In this document: positions 22,680-32,729 of the stretch, piece after piece | Numbering within the stretch: position 1 is the first letter of the stretch | Layout of the letters: the number at the start of each line of letters is the position of its first letter | Assembly (NCBI GenBank): GCA_963693305.1 | Contig: OY855903.1 | Coordinates: 21,153,755 to 21,217,754 of the forward strand | DNA: 64,000 nucleotides | Reading direction: 5' to 3' | Source: Meandrina meandrites | Lineage: Eukaryota > Cnidaria > Anthozoa > Scleractinia > Meandrinidae | Notes under the pieces: generated by a model | The model's database searches: none | What the model saw: the letters and a program-made list of their open reading frames with translations, nothing else | Told to the model about the DNA's origin: nothing | Made by a program: the position numbers and the translations under genes

Positions 22680-22850
22680 ACTATTGAAACTGCTGGTTCA
22701 TGGTCAACAACAAACTGGTCCGAACACGAACCAAAGTCAACACAAAGACTGAAAACTCAATCGTACACGTAGCTTACTTGTGACTCTTTTACAGTGAGTT
22801 GTTCAACAGCTACTTGGAACAGAAAAGCGACCCTTCGAGCTTACAGGTAT
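22680..22850 (+). repeat. Duplicated block with two possible mini-exons, frameshifted copy
   Basis: Nearly identical to 63368-63560. Both contain ATGGTCAACAACAAACTGG and, after a TTTTACAG-type acceptor, a 51-52 base segment ending CTTACAG before GTAT. The 63.5 kb copy reads ELFNSYLEQKSDPRAYR. This copy has one extra base (CCCTTCGAG for CCTCGAG) that shifts the frame, and a stop after HVAYL. Identity unknown; it is not part of the CTHRC1 fold. Confidence 0.5.
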
Positions 22851-22998
22851 AACCGATTCCTCTATTTTTGCTGCTATTACGTGCCAAACGGAAGAATTAG
22901 AGAATTATTCAAAATATTTATAATAATTTTAATTGTGAGAGAATTTCAATTTATTCATTTATTTAATTTCCTTCTTTTTTATCATTCTTTTTTCACAG

Positions 22999-23361
22999 GA
23001 CTGTGTTTTTACCAAGAACTTCTCTGAAACATCCCTCCATGTTTACTTTACTGGTAATCTTAGAATCCATAACTGTGACAGTTGTTGCAAACGCTGGTAT
23101 TTCACTTTCAACGGTGCTGAATGTGCAGCTCCCCTGCCAATTGACGGTATTGTCTACATGTATAAAGGAAGTGGATCATATCTAAAAGATCTTCACCACG
23201 TCCGCCATATCGAGGGGCACTGTAACAACATCCACAAAGGCAAGGTGCGCGTGGGATTCTGGGTCGGTAATTGTCCCCGTTTTGGAAACGCCGACGCCGA
23301 TACAGGCTGGAATTCAGTTTCCCGGATTTTTGTTGAAGAAGTTCCCAAACCTCAGGCTTAG
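22999..23361 (+). pseudogene. Gene B: orphan exon 3 (C-terminal domain) of CTHRC1-like gene
   Basis: 121 codons, fully open, after acceptor TTTTTTCACAG. It keeps CCKRWYFTFNGAEC, APLPIDGIVYM, NIHKGKVRVGFWVGNC and SVSRIFVEEVPKPQA, and is closest to gene C exon 3 (shared VYFTGNLRI and YKGSGS / HKGSGS segments). No collagen or signal exon exists between 15 and 23 kb on this strand, so it cannot make a standard protein. It lies at the left edge of a tandem duplication unit, which explains the loss of its 5' half. The intact reading frame suggests recent orphaning or use through an unknown upstream exon, possibly the block at 22680-22850. Confidence 0.7.
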
Positions 23362-23410
23362 ATCCCGAGCCAAAACATCCATCCCTGCATAAACGCTCTA
23401 ATCACAACTA

Positions 23411-23692
23411 TAACAAAATTCTCGAATCTGATTGGTTCTTAGCACGCCCTATTTTTTACCAAATTGGAGCGCGCGCGGCTAAAGTGTCCAATAACAAACT
23501 GTCCAATAACAAGGTGTCCAATAACAAAGTTCGCGTGCTGCGCATGCGCGCGCTCTTTATTTGGTTCCTTGTTGTGACTGAATACTCCTTGATATTCCTA
23601 AAACCTTCAGCTTCAAGAATGGCTTTTTTGCCTTAGTGATGATAAGTCCTTAGTAGGCTTCGCTTTATCTAATTTTTTCTCGAATTTTGTTA
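23411..23692. mobile_element. MITE with TA target, TAACAAAATTCTCGAA ends
   Basis: The ends TAACAAAATTCTCGAA and TTCTCGAATTTTGTTA are inverted and flanked by TA (23409-23410, 23693-23694). The interior holds three tandem copies of a 16-base unit (GTCCAATAACAAA...). Gene C's 3' flank lacks this insertion. TA targets suggest a Tc1/mariner-like MITE. Confidence 0.65.
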
Positions 23693-23709
23693 TACTTATG
23701 ATTAATTGA

Positions 23710-23848
23710 TAATAGGACTGAGTGGAGTCCAATTCTGTCTGTAATCATACTCGTGATTAAACAAATCGGACTCCCGCTACGCGGTCGTCCGATTTTGTTA
23801 ATCACTCGTATGATAACAGACCGACTTGGACTCCACTCAGTCCTATTA
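23710..23848. mobile_element. Near-palindromic 139-bp foldback element
   Basis: TAATAGGACTGAGTGGAGTCC at the left is mirrored by GGACTCCACTCAGTCCTATTA at the right, and most of the interior also pairs. Absent from the corresponding gene C flank. A weaker relative of its centre (AAATCGGAC, GCGGTCGTC) lies at 52505-52560. Confidence 0.65.
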
Positions 23849-23950
23849 CCATTACATAATGTGACTGTGATAAGTTGCTTAATTATGTACCAAGTGGTTT
23901 GTCTGATTGCTGCGTGTGCTTTGTGATCAGTTTCACGTTTGCTGTTTTAA

Positions 23951-23956
23951 ATTAAA
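23951..23956 (+). promoter_or_regulatory. Gene B polyadenylation signal variant ATTAAA
   Basis: ATTAAA at the position where gene A and gene C have AATAAA, inside the shared context GCTGTTTTAAATNAAA.GCAGG. Confidence 0.45.
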
Positions 23957-23959
23957 GGC

Positions 23960-24798
23960 AGGAAGTTGACAAAGAAATGGATACTTGTTTACCTTTTTAC
24001 GCTATTTTTCCAGAACTCTCTTAAGTCTCTTTATGACATGCATATCTCCAAGAATGAACGCAGCTACAAGAATTGCTAAATATACCACATTTTGCTACTG
24101 ACTCTGAAGTTACAAAGGAACTAGTCCTCATGACCCTAACTGTGACGATTTTAAATTTTTCGAAAATTGTTGGTTGTTAAGAAGAAAAGAGATCAACAGC
24201 TTAATAGAGGAGGATGGAAGAAGAGAGGTTGTAAGAGTTTATGCAAAAACAAAGCAAAGTCGATTCTGTCCAAATTTTAACAAACTACAATAATTACTAA
24301 AACTTTCCCTTCGTTTCTCATTTCACACAAATAACCTTAGCAAACACTAATTCTCCTGGATTTTGAAAGGGAGGAATGTCGGTAAAGAAAGAACTTCACT
24401 GACGCCGAATTTCAGACAAGACTGAATGGCAATTTGCAAATGCGCTCCCCTTCAACTCGAGGCATTATTTTAGCTGTCTTCTTTCTATATTTGTATAGCC
24501 AAAACGGCTGAGGCTGAATGTCCACAAATTGCTCGTCAATATTGGCAACGTTTGATATTTCCAGAACAGTACTTCGGTTTATTACAAGTTAGTTGTAATT
24601 AAGAACAAATTATCGTGATTTAGCAACCGCTTTTGCAATAAAATCGCATCAGAAAATGGTTAGAAACATGCTTTTGCAATTTATCATATTTTAACTAAAT
24701 GACTAATTGTGGAAAAGAGCAACTATTGTAAAAATAGAGCAACGTTGTGGACTTTTCAGCAACTTGTGGACAGCTATAATTGAGACCCACACATTTAC
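23960..24798. other. 3' flank of gene B, paralogous to the gene C 3' flank
   Basis: Collinear with about 32720-33745: ACTTGTAATTAAGAACAAATT-type words and the run CACACATTTACTAA are shared. No gene. Confidence 0.6.
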
Positions 24799-24801
24799 TA
24801 A

Positions 24802-25562
24802 GGGACCTGTCATTATTAATCGGGGGGGGGGGGGGGGGGGGCACTTAAGTTGTAAAGAGGTGGGCTAAAAAATGTGACCCTCCCCCAAATAGGAGCCTAA
24901 AAAATTGAGACCCTCCCCAAATCGGAGCCCAAAAAAATTGTGGCCCTCCCCTTTGAATGGACATTGCTTTGAGAGGCCTGGATTAACAGGTGTTCTTAAT
25001 AGACTTAATACAAGCAAGTTTAGAAAAATGTTATTTTAAAGACAGTCCGAAATGCATCTAAAACTGCCAAACGTTATTAGTAATCAATCATATCACGATC
25101 AAAGGTGTATAATGCCTTTCTGACCATGAAATATTAGTTATGATTCTGCAAGCGAATTTAATGGCAACAGAAGGACGAGAAATTTTCTATTGCATGTTTA
25201 CTAACTAGTAAAATGGGCACTATTGATGAAATGTTTGACTGTTGCCAAGAGTGAATGACAATGCATAGCTGAAACAAAAGAAGAAAAACATAAGAAAAGC
25301 AAAGTCATAATCAAATCTTCATGATAAGAAAAATAAAAAAACTCAGTTGTTCTGAAATCACGAGAATAGACAGACATCAGTTTCAAAATTAAGAAAAACA
25401 ATATAAAAATCATTTGAGACAGTACGCTAAAAAAATCACAGTCCTCCCCTAAATATAATTAAATAAACAATGGCCCTTTCCAAAATGGGGCTCAAAAAAG
25501 GTGACCTTTCCACCAAATATAGTGGCCCTCCCCCTCGCCCCTGGTTAATAATGACACGTCCC
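24802..25562. mobile_element. Harbinger-like MITE with GGGACC ends; empty site present in the window
   Basis: The ends GGGACCTGTCATTATTAATC and its near-inverse (GGTTAATAATGACACGTCCC) are flanked by TAA and TTA. The paralogous flank after gene C (33735-33765) reads straight through ACATTTACTAACTGACCTAA with no insert, so the boundaries are directly visible. A 20-base G run lies just inside the left end. The interior is non-coding. Relatives: 51237-52012 and a lone right end near 11393. Confidence 0.8.
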
Positions 25563-25565
25563 TTA

Positions 25566-26240
25566 CTGACCTAACAGATTGCATTAATTTATGAGGATTC
25601 ATCATAGCTCCTGGATTTTGCGGCGCAAGAAATGCAGCTAGAAAACCCGACCGAATTTATTTAACTTGACTAGACTGGTTGCATGAAAACAAACAAACAA
25701 AAAACCACTTTTTTGCGCTACTATGAAAATTACAACCATGCGCGCAAGCAATATAACAAAGTTTTTGCAAGCAGTCCGTGGCAAAAAAAAAGTCACAATT
25801 TTATTTGCGTGACTTAAAATTCAATCAGTACGGAAACATAGTTTGAATATAATTTCTGATCTCTACTTAAACAGAAATCACTGACTTTTAATTCCTGCAA
25901 TTCAAAAACTATATTTCGCACGCTTGCCCTCAAAACACAGAGGCTATCACTGTCTCTTTCCTTTCGTTTGAAAGCAATCGACTTTCTCTTAAAGGCGTCA
26001 CCTCATTAAAATGAAGTAAACTAAAAGGACCTCAGCACGTGGTCGAACTGCTGCACGCGAAAACTGCGAGCCACGCGTGTCACGCAAAAGTCTGCGTGGA
26101 AGGTGATCTTTTTCTGTTTCTTTTAATAGTTATATAGCTTCATGAAAGCGAGCGAGATCAAGATCATGATTATTTAATTATGCTCAGTTATGCTCAATTG
26201 CACCCATCCTTTCTTACTTTTATCTCGAGCACTTAGTCCG
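25566..26240. other. Non-coding, paralogous to 33750-34220
   Basis: Continues the duplicated 3' flank; shared words include GAGGATTCATCAT and CTTTCGTTTGAAAGCAATCG. Confidence 0.55.
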
Positions 26241-26252
26241 CAAGTGCCACAG

Positions 26253-26376
26253 TAGCCTGTGAACAGGAGGGGGTGGGGGAAGGGAAATAGACGGGGAGAA
26301 AGGCTTTTAATTCTCCCACAGGCCCTTCTCGGCGCGCTTCGCTCGCCGATTTCTTTGGGAGCTTGCTCGCAGGCTA
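26253..26376. mobile_element. Small element with TAGCCTG ends and exact 9-bp target duplication
   Basis: Starts TAGCCTGT and ends GCAGGCTA; GTGCCACAG is duplicated exactly at 26244-26252 and 26377-26385. Same family as 10072-10270, although the interiors are of different length and largely different. Confidence 0.75.
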
Positions 26377-26480
26377 GTGCCACAGCTGGCTATAAGTAAC
26401 AGGAAATGTCAATTAAAGCGAGTGTTTATAACCTATAGTTAACACGAAGTGTTTATAGTCTATAAATTGCGATAGAGGTC

Positions 26481-26684
26481 ATGTCAAACAAACGCAATCA
26501 CCCGGAACTCAAATATTCACCATACATCAAACAAATCACTTATAAAGTGGCAAATATTTACACTGGAACAAGTTATTATTGGAGCGTTCAAGGAACTGGC
26601 GCTCTTCGTCCGACAAAAGTCAGCAAAAATAACCAGCGTAAGAGGCTAGTCGAGGCTATCAAGTCAATCGCAATCGCACAATAA
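26481..26684 (+). CDS. Unknown 67-codon ORF
   Basis: Begins MSNKRNHPELKY and ends SIAIAQ. It is basic, with no signal peptide or membrane segment. It lies in about 1.36 kb (26050-27410) missing from the second duplication unit. No family recognised; it may be a transposon remnant or chance ORF. Confidence 0.2.
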   Translation: MSNKRNHPELKYSPYIKQITYKVANIYTGTSYYWSVQGTGALRPTKVSKNNQRKRLVEAIKSIAIAQ

Positions 26685-27336
26685 ACAGCTTAAACATTTA
26701 ACTGTTTTCGCTACCTGCTTTCCCGACGTTTGATTTGCATGAAGACTGTCTGGCCGCCACGCAAACAGAGACTTAAGTTTATCGATCGACTATTGAAATT
26801 TTTCTGTAATTGACGCGAGCGATACATCGAGCTGAAACCAACTTTGAAATTGTATACAATAAGAAAGAACGCCATTACTTTTCAAGCTGTGAGAGTTAAA
26901 AAAAAACTCCGCTACTGTTCGATTCAAGCTTAATTAAGAATCAAAGCATACAGGAGTTACTGAAGGTATGTTTAAGAATATAATTATTTGCCCAACCTAT
27001 CATGTGTAAAAAAATATATTTCATAACCATTCGAACAGAACTTCATTGGATTGGGCGAATAAATAAATATAAGCGCTTAAACGAACTTTGTAGCGAACAA
27101 CACTGCTTAGAGTTGTAGAATACGTCCCTCAAAATATTCTGTAATTGAAAGTTAGATTAATTCAGAAACTTGTTTTGTCGAGAATCATTTGACTGGAGGA
27201 CTTTAAAACACCATCACAGCATGAAACAAAGGGACTCAGCGTAAGCTATTACTGAATTTTCTTTCATGTTCTCTCGGCTTCTTTTTCGATTGATTAACAG
27301 TTAAATCCATCATTCAACCCCTCTCTTCTTCTGTAG

Positions 27337-27385
27337 TTTTATTACTGTTTGCGGTTTTGGCATGACACAAAATTCTTCTAAAAAG
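27337..27385 (+). other. Candidate non-coding 5' mini-exon, module 1
   Basis: Acceptor TTCTTCTGTAG, 49 bases ending AAAAAG, then donor GTAAGTGATT. About 150 bp upstream are the shared word CTTGTTTTGTCGAGAATCATT and a leader donor-like GCGTAAGC. The same layout recurs at 28374, 29605, 35335, 36543 and, for gene E, 46062. Confidence 0.4.
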
Positions 27386-28373
27386 GTAAGTGATTACAAG
27401 TTTTTAATTGTGCGTTTATACTGTCGTGCTAGTGTGCTGTTATGATGGTCCAATTTTTATATATTCAAACGATACTGAGGCCTTTTTGTCGAGACATGTT
27501 TCTAACTCGTGAAACATCCCGCCATCAGCTTAGCGGCACCGTCTAAAAATTCGCTTTCTTTATTTTTTGTTTTCATATAATCAACGCTACCGATAAGTCG
27601 CCGATATTTTCTTGCCATCTTCTTTGCATACAAAATATTTAAATCAGACTGTGTCTCTCATAGCCAAACCAACAAAACATATCTGAATTGAAACTTTGAA
27701 AACCGAAAGCACAGTTTGACTTAAACACTAAAACGTCGATTTTAGAATTGTTAAGGTGTCTGCTGTGGACGCACTCAGTGAAATATCTAGATGTTTTCTA
27801 TTGGTGGGAAAACGGAAATTTTCGTTTTTTGGCTTGAACGACTTTGCATTTATTCATTATTATAACAACAGTATGCGAACAAAGAAGATCTTGGTTCAGT
27901 TGGAAGGTGCTCTTTCTACGAAATGGTGTAGGCGTCGTTCCACGCTATTTTGTGCTTGCAGAATCGAGAGAAAACACTCTCCTTTGCTTAACCTATAATA
28001 ATTCCACTTTAAAACCATCAGTTTTTTGGGTCTTGAAGAAAATTACACAAGCTTTCAAAAGTAAGCCAAGGGAATAATATTCATCAAATTCACCAACTTA
28101 AGCAACACGTCATTATTTGGTAACTTACAAATGGAAGACTCCATTTCATTGGACAAACTGCCAACAAAGGGATTGTTCTAGCGAATAAAAATCCTTGTAA
28201 GAATGAGCTGTTTATATTTTAAACTTGTTTTATCGAGATTCATTTTACTCGCATTCTAAACAGTGACAAGAGAAGAGACAGTGTGAGTTAATAGTTTGGT
28301 TTTCTCTCTGATACTTTACTGACTTGATTTAGCCGATCAATCTAACATTTATCTTTAATTCCTCCCCGGTAAG

Positions 28374-28420
28374 ATTTCTGTCTGAGGCACGCGCAAGATT
28401 ATATTTTTTATGCTAGAAAG
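28374..28420 (+). other. Candidate non-coding 5' mini-exon, module 2
   Basis: The segment ends GCTAGAAAG before donor GTGAGTGATT and follows a pyrimidine-rich stretch ending GGTAAG (a weak acceptor). It is preceded by CTTGTTTTATCGAGATTCATT and a donor-like GTGAGTT at about 28284. Nearly identical to 35335-35366. Confidence 0.35.
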
Positions 28421-29604
28421 GTGAGTGATTGTTTTAACTTTACTGTCTCGCTAGAGTGAATTTTTGGAATCCAAACGTGACTGTTCCGGCGGCGGAAAAT
28501 AGAAAGCTAATCACGGTTGATGAAGTGCGTGCTGTTTGCTAAATATAACCGTCAACTCGTTAAAAATCGTACGATCCAGCTGCGCTACTGTGTTTACAAG
28601 TTACGTAGCTGACAAGGCTCAGTAAATTTCCATCTTTCTTGCATTTCACGTGCTATAGTTATCGCGTTTATTGTATTATCACTAATATAAAACAAATTTG
28701 GTGAAATACGTTTAGGGTGCTAAGCTGTATATAACACTGAAAATTAATGTTCTAAGTCTTCAAAGTTCCACATCACGTAAGTTGAAACAGAAACATCGCG
28801 AATCATTTTACTCGAGGTAGATTCATGTCAGTTATATTAGGGGAAAAAAGGAGGTCATAACCAAACTAACAAAGGACTCCAATTTTAACTCACAAGAATG
28901 AAAATGACTGGCCATTCGGTCAATTAGGCATTTTTGCTTCAAGCACAGTTTTACAACATATAAATCTGTCTGGTGTGCGCAAAATGTAGATTTTAATGTG
29001 TGTTAATGACATCCAAACTATTTTCCGTTTGGTAGCAGGCTATTTTCTTACTGTTTTTTGTTTGCGACAATTTTCTAACTTTCATGGTGATTTGAAAATA
29101 TGAAAATCATAAAGACACGACGCCTAAAAAAAACTACTCACAGCTGAGATGTGTTGATCATTAGTTGCTTAAGAGAATCATGTGAAAAAAATCACTTGCT
29201 TATTTTTCATTCCATCACAAAATTCTGTTTTGTTTTGCCTTAGAAACATTGTACAAACTCTCTGAATTAATGGCGGAAAAAATTCATCAAAAGTCATCAG
29301 TCTATGCAACACGTCAGCATTTGGGCTATTAAGTAAATTATGAATAGAAGACTTCATTACATTGATCAAGTGGGTTACAAAACAAACTGTCCTGGCCAAT
29401 AACATTTCTTGTTAGAAAAAATGATCCTAACATAGCTCTTAAAATTAATATTCACAAACTTGTTTTATCGCGAATCATTTCACTAGAGGCAAGACATAGT
29501 TACAGTGACTCGGCTAACGGTGTAAGCTAAGTTCTAATTTTCTCTGCTTCTTTACTTGACTTAATGTTAAAACTAACATCCTTTTTTTTTTTTTTTCTAT
29601 TTAG

Positions 29605-29656
29605 CAAATCGTTTAAAAATTTGGTCAGAAACACCGCAAGCTTAAAAGAAAGTTCA
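29605..29656 (+). other. Candidate non-coding 5' mini-exon, module 3
   Basis: Acceptor TTTTCTATTTAG, CAAATCGTTTAAAAATTTGG..., donor GTGAGTGATT at 29657. Paralogue of 36543-36590. Its first bases CAAATCG match the start of coding exon 1 of C and D, after their CCACAG acceptor. Confidence 0.4.
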
Positions 29657-29699
29657 GTGAGTGATTTTACATTAGTTAACCACGTTAGTTAATGTAGCT

Positions 29700-31215
29700 T
29701 ACTGCGATATTACCCTCGACAGGGTACGTTTCTGAATATTTTCACAGCACTAAGAATTTCCAAAGAATTAAAACTTTCAATGACTTCTCGAAGCGTTTCT
29801 TGCTAATAGTACGAGCTTCACAAGTTAGTTTTTGAAAAGAATTAATTACACCATTAACACTTATGTGGCTATTGAGAAGAAAATAGCTGAGCAGTCATCA
29901 TTTAAAAAAATAATCAATTCCGAAGAGCAAAGTGAAGTTATGATTGTAAGAATTTGAATCACTGTTGTTTCCTAACGACTTGCTGAATTCGTCAAAATTT
30001 TGATTAGAAAACATTAAAACCGCAATTTTTAGAGTCTTTGGCAAATTTAGCTCGGTGTCGGTGAGATGTTTTTTCAAAACTAAACAAACGAGCAAGTGTT
30101 CCAAGTCTAACATTTCTAGGCTTTAAAAAGCATCAAACGGACGGCTTTAATTCGCCGAATAAAGATAAATTGCAATTTAGAGAGCATTCGAGTGACTTGG
30201 TTAAGCACAGATTCGTTGGTATTCCTAAAGTTCTAAGTCGGCTGCATGTTTTCTTACTCATTTGTGTTTATGATAGTTTTATTGCTTGAAGATGCAGATA
30301 ACGTAAAAATAATGTGCATTATGTTGAAAATCAGAAAAAGGTTAATAGACATTTATCACCTTACAGTCTTACACTATCATTACAAGCAGAGAAAAAAAGT
30401 CAAGCTCCTACATTTGCTTTTTAAAAAGACTTTATAATAAACGTTATTTTCTTCGTTTCAAATTGCAGTGTGCAAAGTGTTTTTAGTGTTCTAAGTGATT
30501 ACGTGGCATGAGCTTACTCTCAACGTCAAGAATGAATGGCATGCATCAATAGAAAATTATTTCTGTAAAGTAAACACATTCTTCCAACTAGTACTTGATA
30601 AAATGTATGGAAACTTGTAAGAAGAAATTACATGTTGATACCAGGGCTTGCTGAAACGCCATTGAACTACACTAGTGATCACACAATCATATTGCTAGTT
30701 TGTAAACATGTTTTAACGTAGAGTATATTTGAACACGTAGAACACAAACAATCGCATTTACTATTACACAATTTAATGACCAAAATTAGAATTGAAAAAC
30801 ACACTGGTATTATATAAAGGGTCAATTTTCCTTCTTAGCCTTATGCTAACTGATAGAAATGCAAGCTGCACAGGCACAAAACAAAACTTATAATACAAAT
30901 AACATCCACTGCAAACCCAAAGATACTCCTCAATTTGTTACTACTGTGATAAAAAGATTGAATAACTCCGTCTGTGGGAAATGCGTACAAACTGTTAAAC
31001 AGTCTGGATCAGTCTTGAACAGTCTTCTGTTGATCCTAAATCTTTCACGTAGTTTTTTTTTTCATAGTTTGTGGAATTAAAATGGCGTCTGTTCTAGGAT
31101 TGATTCTTGATACAATGTGCGTTTTTCATTTCTAACAATAATAAAATGACCTCATTTTAGTGTCGGTGACAGGGGTTATGCAGTACTTTGATCTTTGATC
31201 TATGTAAACTTTCTC
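29700..31215. other. Upstream region of gene C, no gene
   Basis: AT-rich, collinear with about 36650-38455 upstream of D. ORFs are short and not conserved between the two copies, which argues against coding. Confidence 0.55.
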
Positions 31216-31236
31216 CACAGCAAATCGCAAGAAAAG

Positions 31237-31353
31237 ATGGTCTTTCTTATGAGTAAAGTCTCCGTGGTCTTCATGTTCTACGTGATGTCATACTTGGCCA
31301 TTTACCCAGCCGCGGAAGACAACAAAACAGCAAAACAAACATCGCCCATAGTG
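31237..31353 (+). CDS. Gene C exon 1: signal peptide of CTHRC1-like protein
   Basis: This exon starts the only copy in the array with all three coding exons intact; spliced, it encodes 280 residues (human CTHRC1 has 243). Thirty-nine codons follow ATG 31237; the exon itself starts at 31221 after acceptor TTCTCCACAG. It encodes MVFLMSKVSVVFMFYVMSYL, a basic residue then a hydrophobic core, a standard signal peptide, followed by an NKTAKQ segment with a potential N-glycosylation site (NKT). Donor GTATGT at 31354, phase 0. The ATG is the first in the exon and is kept in D and E. The protein should be secreted, form a collagen trimer and act outside the cell, by analogy with vertebrate CTHRC1. 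Confidence 0.8.
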
Positions 31354-31713
31354 GTATGTTGATTGTAATATCCAGGCATAAATTTCTTAGAAAAGTCAAA
31401 TGAACTTGCGTCTGAGAGAATGCGCTATACAGTGTGCAATGACTTTCGCAGCTACAATAAAGATTCAACTGAGCAAGCATTGTGGGATACCATTTATAAT
31501 GTGATGATAACAGTCAAGAACTCTTCTACTTGAAACAAGAAATCGCAAAACGCACATAAACAGAACTCTTTACTGAAAGCAAGGAAAGGTCTATAGTCTT
31601 CCATTCATGGAGTGGAAAGGAAATTTGGTGGATGAAAAATTCATTAACTCTAATATTATGCAAAAATCTAATATCTTCAGATGAAATCGACTGACTTTCT
31701 CATTTCTAATCAG

Positions 31714-32076
31714 CAACCTCCTCCTTTCTGTTATGGAGGTATTCCTGGTATGCACGGCAAGCCTGGGTCTCCTGGGCTACCAGGCCGTGATGGCCGTGAT
31801 GGCCGTGAAGGAGCCAAAGGTGATCAGGGTAACCCAGGAAAGACTGGACCCCAGGGACCTCCAGGTCCTAAAGGAACTCCTGGTATCAATAATGTTATCG
31901 ATGGAAAGGATGGCGCTAAAGGAGAACCTGGAGTCCAGGGTCCTCCCGGCCAAAAGGGGCAGCGCGGAGAGAGTGGAACAAATGGAATCCCTGGGACTCC
32001 TGGTGCGATGTCTTATAAGAACTGGAAAGAGTGTGCATGGAAAAAAACTGATGTCAAGGACATAGGACTGATCAGG
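31714..32076 (+). CDS. Gene C exon 2: collagen Gly-X-Y exon
   Basis: 121 codons between acceptor TTTCTAATCAG and donor GTAAAT, phase 0 on both sides. It starts [18 protein letters not shown], has 17 triplets, then an NVID interruption, then 11 or 12 more triplets, and ends NWKECAW plus a unique [12 protein letters not shown] tail. The interruption comes from 12 extra bases (after GGTATCAAT) missing from A and E, where the helix is continuous. The single Cys before the helix and the Cys in WKECAW could link chains. The helix is about twice as long as in vertebrate CTHRC1. Natural collagens tolerate short interruptions as flexible points, so this need not be a defect. Confidence 0.85.
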
Positions 32077-32220
32077 GTAAATGTTTTCCTTAAAAAAAGA
32101 TGTGCATTATAGCCAGGAAATAAAGAAGTAGAGAATTATTAGGAAGTTTCATGATAATTTTAATTGTCAGAGAATTATGATTTCTTTATTTCATTCCTTT
32201 TTATCCTTCTTTTTTCACAG

Positions 32221-32583
32221 GACTGTGCGTTTTCCAAGAACTTCTCTGACACAGCCCTCCATGTTTACTTTACTGGAAACCTTAGAATCTACAACTGTGA
32301 CCGTTGTTGCAAACGCTGGTATTTCACTTTCAACGGTGCTGAATGTTCAGCTCCCCTGCCAATTGACGGTATTGTCTACATGCATAAAGGAAGTGGATCA
32401 CATCTGAAAAATCTTCACCATGTCCGCCACATTGAGGGGCACTGTAACAACATCCACAAAGGCAAGGTGCGCGTGGGATTCTGGGTCGGTAATTGCCCCG
32501 GTTATGGAAACGCCGACGCCGATACAGGCTGGAATTCAGTGTCCCGGATCTTTGTTGAAGAAGTTCCCAAACCTCAGGCTTAG
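32221..32583 (+). CDS. Gene C exon 3: cysteine-rich C-terminal domain
   Basis: 121 codons with the stop, after acceptor TTTTTTCACAG and a 144-bp intron. It encodes DCAFSKNFSDTALHVYFTG, CCKRWYFTFNGAEC, APLPIDGIVYM, HVRHIEGHCNNIHKG, VGFWVGNC and SVSRIFVEEVPKPQA. Family comparison: vertebrate CTHRC1 has the same order with nearly identical core words, so fold assignment is secure; the biological role in a cnidarian is inference. All cysteines found in B are present. It is 3' of exon 2 with no interrupting transposon, unlike A and E. Confidence 0.9.
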   Translation, partial: DCAFSKNFSDTALHVYFTGNLRIYNCDRCCKRWYFTFNGAECSAPLPIDGIVYMHKGSGSHLKNLHHVRHIEGHCNNIHKGKVRVGFWVGNCPGYGNADADTGWNSVSRIFVEEVPKPQA

Positions 32584-32717
32584 ATCCCGAGACAAAACAT
32601 CCATTCCTGCATAAACGCTTAAAATGGGACAGTGATAAATTGCGTAATTGTATAACGAGTGGTTCGTCTGATTAATGGGTGTGCTTTGTAATTGTTTTTC
32701 ATTTACAGCTGTTGTTA

Positions 32718-32723
32718 AATAAA
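32718..32723 (+). promoter_or_regulatory. Gene C polyadenylation signal AATAAA
   Basis: AATAAA about 135 bp after the stop, in the context GTTGTTAAATAAAAAGCAGG shared with A and B. Confidence 0.6.
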
Positions 32724-32729
32724 AAGCAG

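Larger units (their letters stand above)
22921..31380 (+). repeat. Tandem duplication unit 1 (B exon 3 through C exon 1)
   Basis: Collinear with 32154-38625: exon 3, 3' flank, mini-exon modules, then exon 1. Differences are insertions specific to this unit (MITEs at 23411, 23710, 24802, 26253 and the 26050-27410 block). High but imperfect identity throughout. Confidence 0.75.
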
